From NCBI GenBank assembly GCA_030620375.1, contig JAUXEW010000086.1:1-9749 (forward strand): DNA of 9,749 bases, read 5' to 3'. A program made the position numbers and the translations under genes. This document shows positions 1 through 6,718 of this stretch, piece by piece; within the stretch, counting starts at the first letter, position 1; the number at the start of each line of letters is the position of its first letter. The stretch comes from Desulfobacteraceae bacterium. Its GTDB lineage: Bacteria; Desulfobacterota; Desulfobacteria; Desulfobacterales; UBA5616. Below the pieces are notes generated by a model. The model saw only the letters and a program-made list of their open reading frames with translations. It made no database searches and was not told where the DNA came from.

Positions 1-1107
1 CCTTCCGGCAACGCCGTCCCTGATATACTGCAGAATTTCTTCCGGTGTGTCGAAGCCGACTATCGTGTAAAATGCCTTGTTCATGTCCGGATTGTATTTA
101 GCACTCTTGTAATCCGGTGCTTCATGAAGAGCCAGGGCCGTGGATGCCAAAACATTTGAATAACCTTTTCTATGATTCTTGATCCGTTTTACCCAGGTTT
201 CGCTTAAATTGTCTTCTCCCACCATATCCAGCATGGTCGCTTTAAGATCAGCGTTTGATGCAACGAGCTTTCTGGCCTTTATTCGGGTTCCGTCCTTAAG
301 TTGAATTCCCGACGCTCGGCCGTTATCCAACAAGACTTTCACCACTTCACAGCTCTCATAAAAATCCATTCCTTCTCTGACACCGGCCATCTCAAGGGCA
401 TGGGCCAATGTATGGGTTCCCCCCACCATCATGCGCCAATTCAGGCTGATCCAGAAATTGCCGATGATCATTCCACCAAGACCTTCCATTTCCAGTTCAG
501 GCCCAAATTCCTGAAGTATCCGGTACATCATTGTTTTAAATTCCGAACTCTCATAAAGATAGTCAATAACCGCTCTACAGGACGCCCTGGTCAAATCCGA
601 AGGAAGTCCGAGCATAGCGAAAAAGGCTTCTCGCCCTCCTGTTTCATCTTGAGGCGGGTTGTAAACATTTGCAGCGATTATATCTTGAATTTCAAGTACC
701 TTTTTTCGTAATCCGACATAGGTATCCGCATCATGTTTTGAATATTGTGCAATTGACTTGTGTGTTTTTTCAAAATTCTCCGGCTTTCCAACGCTATACA
801 ATACAATCGGTGGCCTGCCGTCTGAAAAACCGATTGCTGTCTGGGTATCGGGATAAATCATTCTGGCACCGAGCTCCTCCAGTTTAAAATCATAGTATGG
901 CGGATGCCACCTCATAAACTCCATAAAATTTGCATGAAGATTGTGCAGAAAACCCGGGGCCGTGCATTCCGAGGTATAGATGGCGCTTCCTTCCTCAAAG
1001 CGTCTTTCAAAAATCGCCGTTTCCATTCCGGCCCTTTGTAAATAAGCACCCAGTGTCAGCCCCATGCTTCCGCCCCCGATAATTATCGCATCGTATTCTT
1101 TTTTCAT
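1..1107 (-). CDS. Phytoene-desaturase-like FAD-dependent oxidoreductase, C-terminus missing
   Basis: The first 369 codons are present and the frame is open to the left edge, so the C-terminus lies outside the window. The ATG at 1107 follows a GGAG ribosome binding site 7 bases upstream. The N-terminus has a dinucleotide-binding Rossmann motif: a hydrophobic strand, then IGGGSMG (residues 10-16), with an acidic strand end at FER (33-35). The body (WHPPYYDF near 67-74, GGTHTLAHALE near 229-239, VASNAD near 282-287) resembles the CrtI / phytoene dehydrogenase / carotenoid isomerase-like flavoprotein group, which catalyses desaturation, saturation or isomerisation of hydrophobic substrates. No signal peptide is seen, so it is probably cytoplasmic. 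It is the last visible gene of the cluster, 117 bases after the B-type subunit, and probably co-transcribed with it. A carotenoid role is unlikely here because no carotenoid gene is nearby. The family call is fairly firm; the substrate is unknown. Confidence 0.8.
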   Translation of the reverse strand, partial: MKKEYDAIIIGGGSMGLTLGAYLQRAGMETAIFERRFEEGSAIYTSECTAPGFLHNLHANFMEFMRWHPPYYDFKLEELGARMIYPDTQTAIGFSDGRPPIVLYSVGKPENFEKTHKSIAQYSKHDADTYVGLRKKVLEIQDIIAANVYNPPQDETGGREAFFAMLGLPSDLTRASCRAVIDYLYESSEFKTMMYRILQEFGPELEMEGLGGMIIGNFWISLNWRMMVGGTHTLAHALEMAGVREGMDFYESCEVVKVLLDNGRASGIQLKDGTRIKARKLVASNADLKATMLDMVGEDNLSETWVKRIKNHRKGYSNVLASTALALHEAPDYKSAKYNPDMNKAFYTIVGFDTPEEILQYIRDGVAGR

Positions 1108-1180
1108 TTTTGGTCTCCAACGATTGACGAAAGAAAGGGTAACGCCAATAAAAATCAACCTGGATCTCTTCCCACCAGCG

Positions 1181-1211
1181 GTTCATATTATATTCGAAAG
1201 TCGTTATGAAC
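1181..1211 (-). repeat. Inverted repeat in the gap before the FAD oxidoreductase
   Basis: GTTCATA at 1181-1187 and TATGAAC at 1205-1211 are perfect 7-base complements around a 17-base spacer. They lie in the 117-base gap between the B-type subunit stop and the FAD oxidoreductase start. No T-run follows on the minus strand, so it does not look like an intrinsic terminator. It could be a weak mRNA hairpin, a protein site or chance. The rest of the gap (1108-1224) shows no other clear signal. Confidence 0.3.
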
Positions 1212-1224
1212 TGTTTTGCGCCTC

Positions 1225-2463
1225 TTAGTTGCCTTTCTTTCGCTGGTCAAGAAGACTCAGGAATAGCTCAATTTCCTGTTGTATTGAACCGAAATCAAAT
1301 TGTCTTTCATCACAAGTATCTGTATTCAGCTCTATAAAGGGAATGTTTTTCCTGACCATATAATTCTTATACGATGGCGTGGATCCCTGACTTATATGAC
1401 ATCCCCAATTAGAGATACTGATGATTCCGTCTATTTGATACTCTTCAACTCTCTTACACAACAACTCTGCACTGGGTGTCCCGGCTAGGTCGAGACTATG
1501 AACGACGTCTCTTCGGGCCATGGATATAAAGGGGTTTGAAGGATCCAAGGGCTCATTACAAGTAATCCGATAAGGCGTCTTAAAATTCGTACCAGCCACA
1601 ACTGAGACTTTTTTCTCTTTTCCGAGCCATTGATGTAAAGGATTCGGATACCATGGCTGACCGCCACCAATGATAACCCGATATTTTTCGTCGGGTATTG
1701 GAAACTTTCTTTCTTTAATATTATTTTTTATTTCATCCACGAAGAGCTTGGAAATTTCAGCCCCTTCCTGGGAACCAAGGAGAATACCCAGAAACCAGGG
1801 CAAAGCGGCGATATGGCTTGCTCTGACCGGTGTAGGAGTATGCTTCATAAGATCGGCTATCTCAGCCAAATTCGCATAATATGTATTCGAATATTCAAAG
1901 ACTTCTTCAATTTTGGACTGTGTGACCTTAACTCCCAGATGATCCTCAAGGATATGGAAAGCATCTTCCATTTGTTTGGCATAATACTCCACTGCATGAG
2001 GGATGTCATCACGACTCGGATCAAATAGGAAATAGGGCTTATCATATTTATCCTCGGCAGCGTGGAAGAGTTTATCACCACCAATACATAAATTTGATGT
2101 CCGGATCAATACATCGGGAACCGGCCAGGCATCTTCTTCGATCCCGCCCAAACAGGCCCGAAGGAACGAGCAGGTTTCACGGCATTCCATAAGTTCCGAA
2201 CCTCTGTCAATCAGGTCGGTAACGCTGCGGCTCATAGCCAGAAGCCCTGAAAAAATCTCTATTGGTAAAGGAATCAAGTCGAACAAGGCAACAAACTCAA
2301 AAGGCGCGTAGGCGCTTAACCAAGCGTTTTTTCGATTTCCCTCGAATCCCTCGGACAAAAGGTTGAATGTCGCAGCAAATAGCTGGTTGCGGGGATTGTT
2401 TTCTTCAGTTGATCGCTTGTTGAAATTATCAGCTAAGCTTTTTGAAAAATCTTTCAAGTTCAT
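1225..2463 (-). CDS. BcrB/HgdA-like subunit of a 2-hydroxyacyl-CoA dehydratase / benzoyl-CoA reductase family enzyme
   Basis: A 412-residue protein of the HGD-D superfamily, whose members carry a [4Fe-4S] cluster and perform ATP-primed radical reductions or dehydrations of CoA thioesters. Three family cysteines are seen in their usual contexts: Cys98 in ETCSFLRA, Cys126 in SNLCIGGDK and Cys355 in NWGCH, followed by the typical C-terminal IPFIELNTD segment (about 374-382). These are the likely cluster ligands, by family analogy. The frame extends 16 codons upstream to a GTG at 2511 overlapping the ferredoxin stop, but the ATG at 2463 has a near-perfect AAAGGAGGT at 2471-2479, so it is preferred. 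It is longer than its presumed partner at 4393-5430, as B-type subunits usually are, and it is separated from that partner by the two ATPases and the ferredoxin. The family is sure. Reductase versus dehydratase function, and the substrate, are not. Confidence 0.88.
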   Translation of the reverse strand: MNLKDFSKSLADNFNKRSTEENNPRNQLFAATFNLLSEGFEGNRKNAWLSAYAPFEFVALFDLIPLPIEIFSGLLAMSRSVTDLIDRGSELMECRETCSFLRACLGGIEEDAWPVPDVLIRTSNLCIGGDKLFHAAEDKYDKPYFLFDPSRDDIPHAVEYYAKQMEDAFHILEDHLGVKVTQSKIEEVFEYSNTYYANLAEIADLMKHTPTPVRASHIAALPWFLGILLGSQEGAEISKLFVDEIKNNIKERKFPIPDEKYRVIIGGGQPWYPNPLHQWLGKEKKVSVVAGTNFKTPYRITCNEPLDPSNPFISMARRDVVHSLDLAGTPSAELLCKRVEEYQIDGIISISNWGCHISQGSTPSYKNYMVRKNIPFIELNTDTCDERQFDFGSIQQEIELFLSLLDQRKKGN

Positions 2464-2470
2464 TGATTGT

Positions 2471-2479
2471 ACCTCCTTT
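2471..2479 (-). promoter_or_regulatory. Strong ribosome binding site that fixes the B-type subunit start
   Basis: On the minus strand this reads AAAGGAGGT, 7 bases before the ATG at 2463. No comparable site precedes the longer GTG alternative at 2511, so it decides between the two starts and leaves 44 bases between the ferredoxin stop and this gene. Confidence 0.8.
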
Positions 2480-2507
2480 GCCTTTATTGGCAGCTCATTC
2501 GGTTTGA

Positions 2508-2783
2508 TCACCAGGAATGAGACATGGCTTCATTAGGGCAGACATCGTGACAGTTTTTGCCTTGACGGCTGGCGCAGATCGCAGCTCCCGGGCACAAATA
2601 GCCAATCTTGTTGATTTTGTCAGTGATAACCACCACTTTTATTTCATCATAATCATCTTCTTCTAACTCAAAGATGTTTTCCGGGCAAATCTCCGCACAG
2701 GCTCCGCAGCCATTACACTTATCTGTATCCACGGTGATGCGATATTCCCCCTGCGCGTCCCTGTACCCGTAATTTATGATCAT
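2508..2783 (-). CDS. 2[4Fe-4S]-type ferredoxin with an unusual second cysteine set
   Basis: A 91-residue small iron-sulfur protein. The first cluster motif is canonical: Cys23, Cys26, Cys29 and Cys33 in CNGCGACAEICP. The second set is Cys64, Cys70, Cys78 and Cys82, reading C-x5-C-x7-C-x3-CP, which differs from the usual C-x2-C-x2-C-x3-CP and also from the C-x2-C-x8-C-x3-CP of Allochromatium-type ferredoxins. An acidic linker (EEDDYDE, 41-47) separates the two sets. The ATG at 2783 lies three bases after the stop of the preceding ATPase, with only a weak purine-rich GAAGAAG stretch as ribosome binding site, so translation is probably coupled to that gene. Its position inside the cluster suggests it donates electrons to the ATPase-driven reductase, as ferredoxin does for benzoyl-CoA reductase; this is inference. 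The ferredoxin fold is sure; the nature of the second cluster is open. Confidence 0.9.
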   Translation of the reverse strand: MIINYGYRDAQGEYRITVDTDKCNGCGACAEICPENIFELEEDDYDEIKVVVITDKINKIGYLCPGAAICASRQGKNCHDVCPNEAMSHSW

Positions 2784-2786
2784 GAT

Positions 2787-3584
2787 TTACTTCTTCTTTC
2801 TCCGCTTTTTCCTTTCAAGACGTTCTCGAGCAAATATCGCCGCTCCCAGCGCGCCGACAATCTGTGGTTCAAAACAGATATTGGACGTCATGCCTAATTT
2901 TTCTTCAATTCGTCTGACGATGCCTATATTTTTCGCTATACCCCCGGTAATCGCGAACTCGGGCTTTTTGTCTACGGACTTCATTAACAGTCCAATCCGT
3001 TCACTCGTGCTTTGGCACAAGCCGGCGATAATGTTATTTTTCGGCACATCATTTCTTAACAGATCAATCACCTCTGATTTGGCGAAGACAACGCACATAT
3101 TGTTGATTTTGACCGGTTGATTTGATTCAAAGGAAAGACGGCCCAGGTCCTCAAGAAGAACACCCAGAATTTTGGCCATTATTTCCATGGATCGACCCGT
3201 ACCGGCGGCACATTTATCGTTCATGACGAATTTGGTCACCTTGCCGTTTTCATCGCAGCTAATCGCCTTGCAATCCTGCCCCCCCATATCGAGAATCGTA
3301 CGCACCTCCGGGAAAAACCAATGAGCCCCCTTGGCGTGGCAGGAGATTTCGGTGATGCTCTTATCGGCAAAAGGTACAACCACTCTTCCATAGCCGGTGG
3401 AGACGATATATTCGATATCATCCATGGAGATTCCGCATTGCACCAAAGCCTTATCTATGGCTGATTTGGCAATTTTTGAGGTGTCCGGCCCGGTAGGCAG
3501 TAAACTCCAGCCAATAATCTCTTTATCATTTAATATCAAGGCCTTACCGGTTAAAGAGCCAATATCTATGCCAGCAGTAATCAT
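2787..3584 (-). CDS. BcrA/HgdC-type ATPase with intact nucleotide-site motifs (reductase activator subunit)
   Basis: A 265-residue member of the BcrAD/BadFG/HgdC ASKHA ATPase family, which couples ATP hydrolysis to transfer of one low-potential electron into an HGD-D-type catalytic unit. Visible motifs are GIDIGS (residues 5-10), DMGGQD (99-104), the cluster-binding NDKCAAGTG with Cys125, the second cluster cysteine Cys164 in MCVVFAKSEV, and ITGGIAKN (212-219). Cys125 and Cys164 are spaced as in glutaryl-type activators, where each subunit gives two ligands to one [4Fe-4S] bridging a dimer. The motif usually written FAESEV is FAKSEV here. The C-terminus is a basic tail (KKRRKKK). AAAGGAGGTT at 3591-3600 overlaps the stop of the upstream ATPase and precedes the ATG at 3584. 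It probably dimerises with the adjacent paralogue (3599-4360), forming an A/D-type pair. Confidence 0.9.
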   Translation of the reverse strand: MITAGIDIGSLTGKALILNDKEIIGWSLLPTGPDTSKIAKSAIDKALVQCGISMDDIEYIVSTGYGRVVVPFADKSITEISCHAKGAHWFFPEVRTILDMGGQDCKAISCDENGKVTKFVMNDKCAAGTGRSMEIMAKILGVLLEDLGRLSFESNQPVKINNMCVVFAKSEVIDLLRNDVPKNNIIAGLCQSTSERIGLLMKSVDKKPEFAITGGIAKNIGIVRRIEEKLGMTSNICFEPQIVGALGAAIFARERLERKKRRKKK

Positions 3585-3598
3585 GTGATTAACCTCCT

Positions 3599-4360
3599 TT
3601 ATTCTTGAGCTAAGATTGCCGCACCCAGGGCGCCAACCGTAACGGGATTATCAGGGATGAGAATGTCATGTCCCATCTTCTCTTCCAAAAGCCGGGGGAT
3701 GTGCGCATTATTGCCGCAGCCTCCGGAGAGAACCACATCATCTTCAAGATCAATGCGTTTGGTCAAAGAAGATACTCTAAAAGCTATGGAACTCAAGATG
3801 GCCTTGACGACATCCTCTTTGGGATGTTTCATCATCAGGCTCACCACTTCCGATTCAGCGAACACCGTACACGTTGCCGAAATGCTGATGTCACTCTCTG
3901 ACTTCATGGAAAGCGGCCCCATATCTTCCAAATCCACCTCCAATGCATGGGCCATCTCCTCGATGAAGATACCGGTACCGGCCGCGCACTTGTCATTACG
4001 AGCAAAGTCTATCAGGCCTCCCTGTTTATCCAATTTACCGACACTGTATGATTCAGCGCCGATATTAATAACCGATCTGGCTGATGGATAATACCAGTGA
4101 GCGCCCTTTCCATGACAAACAAGTTCAGGATAGGTACCGTCTGCCCAGGTTATATTTCGTCCGCCTACTCCGGTCGCACCGATCCTTGTAACCTGATCTT
4201 TTAAAAGCCCGCTTTCTTTTAAAGCCTTGTCCATAATTGCTTTGGCAGCGGATTCACTATCCAGGGTGATGGGTTCATTAATTTTCGTTATAATCTTACT
4301 ATCATTTAAAATAATTGCTTTTGCTCTGCTACTTCCTATGTCAATCCCGGCAAAAATCAT
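3599..4360 (-). CDS. BcrD/HgdC-type ATPase paralogue with an altered DIGGQD motif
   Basis: A 253-residue paralogue of the ATPase at 2787-3584, of the same family and colinear with it. It keeps GIDIGS (5-10), the cluster site NDKCAAGTG with Cys125, Cys164 in CTVFAESEV and LSGGCGNN (211-218). Where the partner has DMGGQD, it has NIGAES (99-104), so the first acidic residue, the Gln and the last Asp are all changed. In class I benzoyl-CoA reductases the D-type ATPase also departs from the A-type in this motif, which is why this gene is read as the D-like half; that assignment is by analogy. The ATG at 4360 has GGAGG about 9 bases upstream. It lies 32 bases after the C-type subunit and 14 bases before the second ATPase, so all three are probably in one operon. 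It may be a weaker or purely structural nucleotide-binding subunit. Confidence 0.88.
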   Translation of the reverse strand: MIFAGIDIGSSRAKAIILNDSKIITKINEPITLDSESAAKAIMDKALKESGLLKDQVTRIGATGVGGRNITWADGTYPELVCHGKGAHWYYPSARSVINIGAESYSVGKLDKQGGLIDFARNDKCAAGTGIFIEEMAHALEVDLEDMGPLSMKSESDISISATCTVFAESEVVSLMMKHPKEDVVKAILSSIAFRVSSLTKRIDLEDDVVLSGGCGNNAHIPRLLEEKMGHDILIPDNPVTVGALGAAILAQE

Positions 4361-4392
4361 GGTATAAGTCCTCCAGCAATTTTAGGTAAACT

Positions 4393-5430
4393 TTAAAGCA
4401 TTTCCGCAAAGGCTTCGATCCGAGTTTGCATCTGGCCAGGCAGGTTGAATTCATGGTTCGTCTCAAGCCTGATAAAAGGAATCTCTTCTTCGCCCAGATG
4501 CTTCTTTAAAATGGAATAATCAAATATATGAGGGTCGCAGAATTTTAGGGTATGATAAATTACACCATCGATATTGTTGGTTTTCACAATATCTATGACA
4601 TGACTGAGACGTTCAGAGGAATGCTTCATCCGGGGGCACGGGACCTTTTGCAAGTATCCCCTGGCGATGGCTTCCAACGGCGGCAATCCCTCATCCACTA
4701 TCATGTTGTATGAACGGCTGGTATTACAAGTATCAAAATAAACAGCATTGCAGTCATTATCCTCCAACACCTCAGCCACTGCTTTGATGGCCGGAAAGTG
4801 AGAACCCGATACCAGAAGTAGAAAATTCGCATCCTGTTCTTCTGCATCAGCGTGGGTTTCCAAGAATGATTCGGCAGCATCAATGGCTGTGTCAAGATTT
4901 TGTTCCTGTACCTCGATCATCAGGTCCAAATATGCGCTCCCTGATATCTTGTTGGCCAGAAGTAAACCTTCAGCCTGGCGTAAAGCCCGGCGCAGCCGGT
5001 TATAGCGCTTTATGGACTGTTTCAGGCTGGTTTCACTGAATTTTCTCCCGGTGGCCTCCTCCAGGGAGGTGATAAAATGCTGCAGCACGTTTTGCCAGAA
5101 ATCAATGCTCCGGTCGTTTACGACGCGAGGAAAGCTGAGCATGTAAGCATAGTCGTCCGCAAAATCCGAGTGCAGGTGCCAAGCTTCGTAAAGCTTAAAC
5201 ATGGCATCGCAGCAATCCGTAAAGATCATGTCATAGCTATCACTTCGCGGCCGGCTGCAAAGCGCTCTGGCGAAACCGCAGATGTTGGGATTTAAATAGG
5301 CCTGAGAGATATCGGTAGCGGTGGGACTACCGATCGCATACCTGGGCTCAAGGCCGAATGAATCTAGTATCTCCAACGGGACATAGGTGCAATAATACCC
5401 GCATTCTTTCTGAATTTTATTCTTGCTCAA
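4393..5430 (-). CDS. BcrC/HgdB-like subunit of a 2-hydroxyacyl-CoA dehydratase / benzoyl-CoA reductase family enzyme
   Basis: A 345-residue HGD-D superfamily protein, the probable partner of the subunit at 1225-2463. The N-terminus has the family signature GYYCTYVPLEIL (11-22). Likely cluster ligands, by family pattern, are Cys51 in NICGFARA, Cys74 in TDCCDAM and Cys298 in KFCDPHIFD. The C-terminus GQMQTRIEAFAEML (332-345) is typical of the family and complete. The start is TTG at 5430: an AGGAGG lies 9 bases upstream (5440-5445), no ATG, GTG or TTG start lies between it and the in-frame stop at 5461-5463, and the protein begins at the expected place. It opens the reductase part of the cluster: C-type subunit, two ATPases, ferredoxin, B-type subunit. 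The substrate, presumably a CoA thioester, cannot be inferred. Confidence 0.88.
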   Translation of the reverse strand: MSKNKIQKECGYYCTYVPLEILDSFGLEPRYAIGSPTATDISQAYLNPNICGFARALCSRPRSDSYDMIFTDCCDAMFKLYEAWHLHSDFADDYAYMLSFPRVVNDRSIDFWQNVLQHFITSLEEATGRKFSETSLKQSIKRYNRLRRALRQAEGLLLANKISGSAYLDLMIEVQEQNLDTAIDAAESFLETHADAEEQDANFLLLVSGSHFPAIKAVAEVLEDNDCNAVYFDTCNTSRSYNMIVDEGLPPLEAIARGYLQKVPCPRMKHSSERLSHVIDIVKTNNIDGVIYHTLKFCDPHIFDYSILKKHLGEEEIPFIRLETNHEFNLPGQMQTRIEAFAEML

Positions 5431-5564
5431 TTTCCCTTCCCTCCTGATAGTGTTTGTCGTTATTAATGTGAATCATTTTTTCTTTTTCAAACTCTTCTAT
5501 GTTTAAACTGCCCGGTCTTAACATCCAGATTTTCCATAAATTGAATCTTCGATGTATTGTGATG
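5431..5564 (-). other. 134-base gap between the acyl-CoA dehydrogenase pair and the reductase genes
   Basis: Apart from the AGGAGG at 5440-5445 serving the TTG start, no convincing promoter, terminator or gene is seen. Two very short minus-strand frames (16 and 19 codons) have no good ribosome binding site. The gap is longer than the others in the upstream half of the cluster, so an internal promoter or RNA processing site is possible but not visible. Confidence 0.5.
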
Positions 5565-6710
5565 TTAAAGTTGCTCATCCCCCATTAAATCGATAATACA
5601 ATCTGCCAATTCGGGCTTCTTTTTTTTAAATTCCCCTAAAAAATATCTGTTCGACCACGCACGTTTATAAAACAGATGCATATCATTTTCCCAGGTTACT
5701 CCGAGGGCCCCGTGGATATGCGTTGCAATATCCGTTACACGGCCAAACACTTCAATGCTGTTGATATATGCCGTTAAAGCAGCGGCACGGCTGTCGTTCA
5801 TATTATTTTCACAAGACCATGCAGCGTAATACATCAATATCTCTGCGCCATCGATATCGATTTTCAGGTCCGCACATTGGTGTTTGATGGCCTGAAACGA
5901 TCCGATAGGTTTTCCGAACTGGACTCTGTTTTTGGCATAGTCTATGGCATACTCCATAGCGATTTGAGCACCGCCGATATTTTCGGCAGCCAATCCGACC
6001 ATGGCCCTTGACATTACGCGGTCCAATATGTTTCGGCTCTCTTTCTCTCTTCCAATGACGCTCTCAGGAGAAACCGGCACCGAATGGAATTGTACCTCAT
6101 AGAATTTCCTTGAAACATCAATGGTGCTTAAAGGCCTGAATTCAAGGCCTTCTGTATCCGTTTTCACCATCAAAATCGTTATCATACTTTGGTCGTTTTC
6201 ATGAAAAACCGGGACAAATATTACGTCGGCTTCGGCAGCATACGGTACTAAAAATTTTGCTCCGCTGATAACAAATCCGTCACTGTACCGTTCCAGCTTC
6301 ACCCCGTTTCTGTCGTTTACACCTTTTGCGTCATGCAATGCCAACGTGGTTATCATTTCACCGTCGGCGATCTTTGGCAGTAATTCACTCTTCTGTTTTT
6401 CCGTACCCCCTTCCATCAATAAGGGTGCCGATAACAGTACGGTTGAAAAGTACGGCCCCGGGAGAAGGGCCCTGCCCATCTCCCCCAACAAGACACAAAG
6501 ATCTGTCAGGTCGGCATTTAAGCCACCATAGCCCTCGGGGATATTTAGAGCCATCCAGTCCAGCGCCACCATTTTCTTCCACAATTTTCTGTCAAACACG
6601 GTTTCCGAATCGTATACTTCCCTGATGAATTCTGAAGAACATTCTTTATGCAAAAAACGCCTGGCCTCGCGGCCAATCAGTTCCTGGTTTTTGTTTAATT
6701 CTATTCTCAT
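5565..6710 (-). CDS. Acyl-CoA dehydrogenase, QFGKPI-type subunit (likely small/beta partner)
   Basis: A 381-residue flavin-dependent acyl-CoA dehydrogenase family protein. The C-terminal half has the FAD-contact signature YAKNRVQFGKPIGSFQAIKH (258-277) and the HIHGALGVTWENDMHLFYKRA segment (331-351). The central SEPxAGSD-type signature is replaced by LHDAKGVND (125-133), and no YEGT-type catalytic Glu site is seen near the C-terminus. This one-sided loss is typical of one subunit of heteromeric acyl-CoA dehydrogenases such as the steroid-side-chain FadE pairs or the pimeloyl-CoA dehydrogenase pair. The frame runs upstream to 6827 inside the previous gene, but the ATG at 6710 has GAGGAG just before it, overlapping the upstream TGA, and gives a normal N-terminus. 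Only 8 bases separate it from the other dehydrogenase, so the two are translationally coupled and probably form one complex. Confidence 0.9.
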   Translation of the reverse strand: MRIELNKNQELIGREARRFLHKECSSEFIREVYDSETVFDRKLWKKMVALDWMALNIPEGYGGLNADLTDLCVLLGEMGRALLPGPYFSTVLLSAPLLMEGGTEKQKSELLPKIADGEMITTLALHDAKGVNDRNGVKLERYSDGFVISGAKFLVPYAAEADVIFVPVFHENDQSMITILMVKTDTEGLEFRPLSTIDVSRKFYEVQFHSVPVSPESVIGREKESRNILDRVMSRAMVGLAAENIGGAQIAMEYAIDYAKNRVQFGKPIGSFQAIKHQCADLKIDIDGAEILMYYAAWSCENNMNDSRAAALTAYINSIEVFGRVTDIATHIHGALGVTWENDMHLFYKRAWSNRYFLGEFKKKKPELADCIIDLMGDEQL

Positions 6711-6718
6711 CTTTCTCC

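Noticed and set aside
301..711. Plus-strand open frame of 136 codons
   Set aside because: It lies antisense within the FAD oxidoreductase gene, whose Rossmann motif and colinear family features fix the minus-strand frame. The antisense product has no recognisable motif.
1007..1186. Minus-strand 59-codon frame beginning MNRWWEEIQ in the gap before the FAD oxidoreductase
   Set aside because: The tryptophan-rich start looked protein-like, but there is no ribosome binding site and two thirds of the frame overlaps the FAD oxidoreductase out of frame.
1186..1196. TATAAT-like -10 box on the minus strand in the gap before the FAD oxidoreductase
   Set aside because: No acceptable -35 hexamer lies 16 to 18 bases upstream. 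The gap is short and same-strand, so read-through from the operon is simpler.
3657..4091. Plus-strand open frame of 144 codons
   Set aside because: It is antisense to the D-like ATPase, whose cluster and nucleotide motifs are intact. The composition looks like a complement shadow.
5431..5564. Possible tiny leader peptides (16 and 19 codons) ahead of the TTG-started subunit
   Set aside because: They are too short, lack good ribosome binding sites, and no attenuator-like stem with a T-run is seen.
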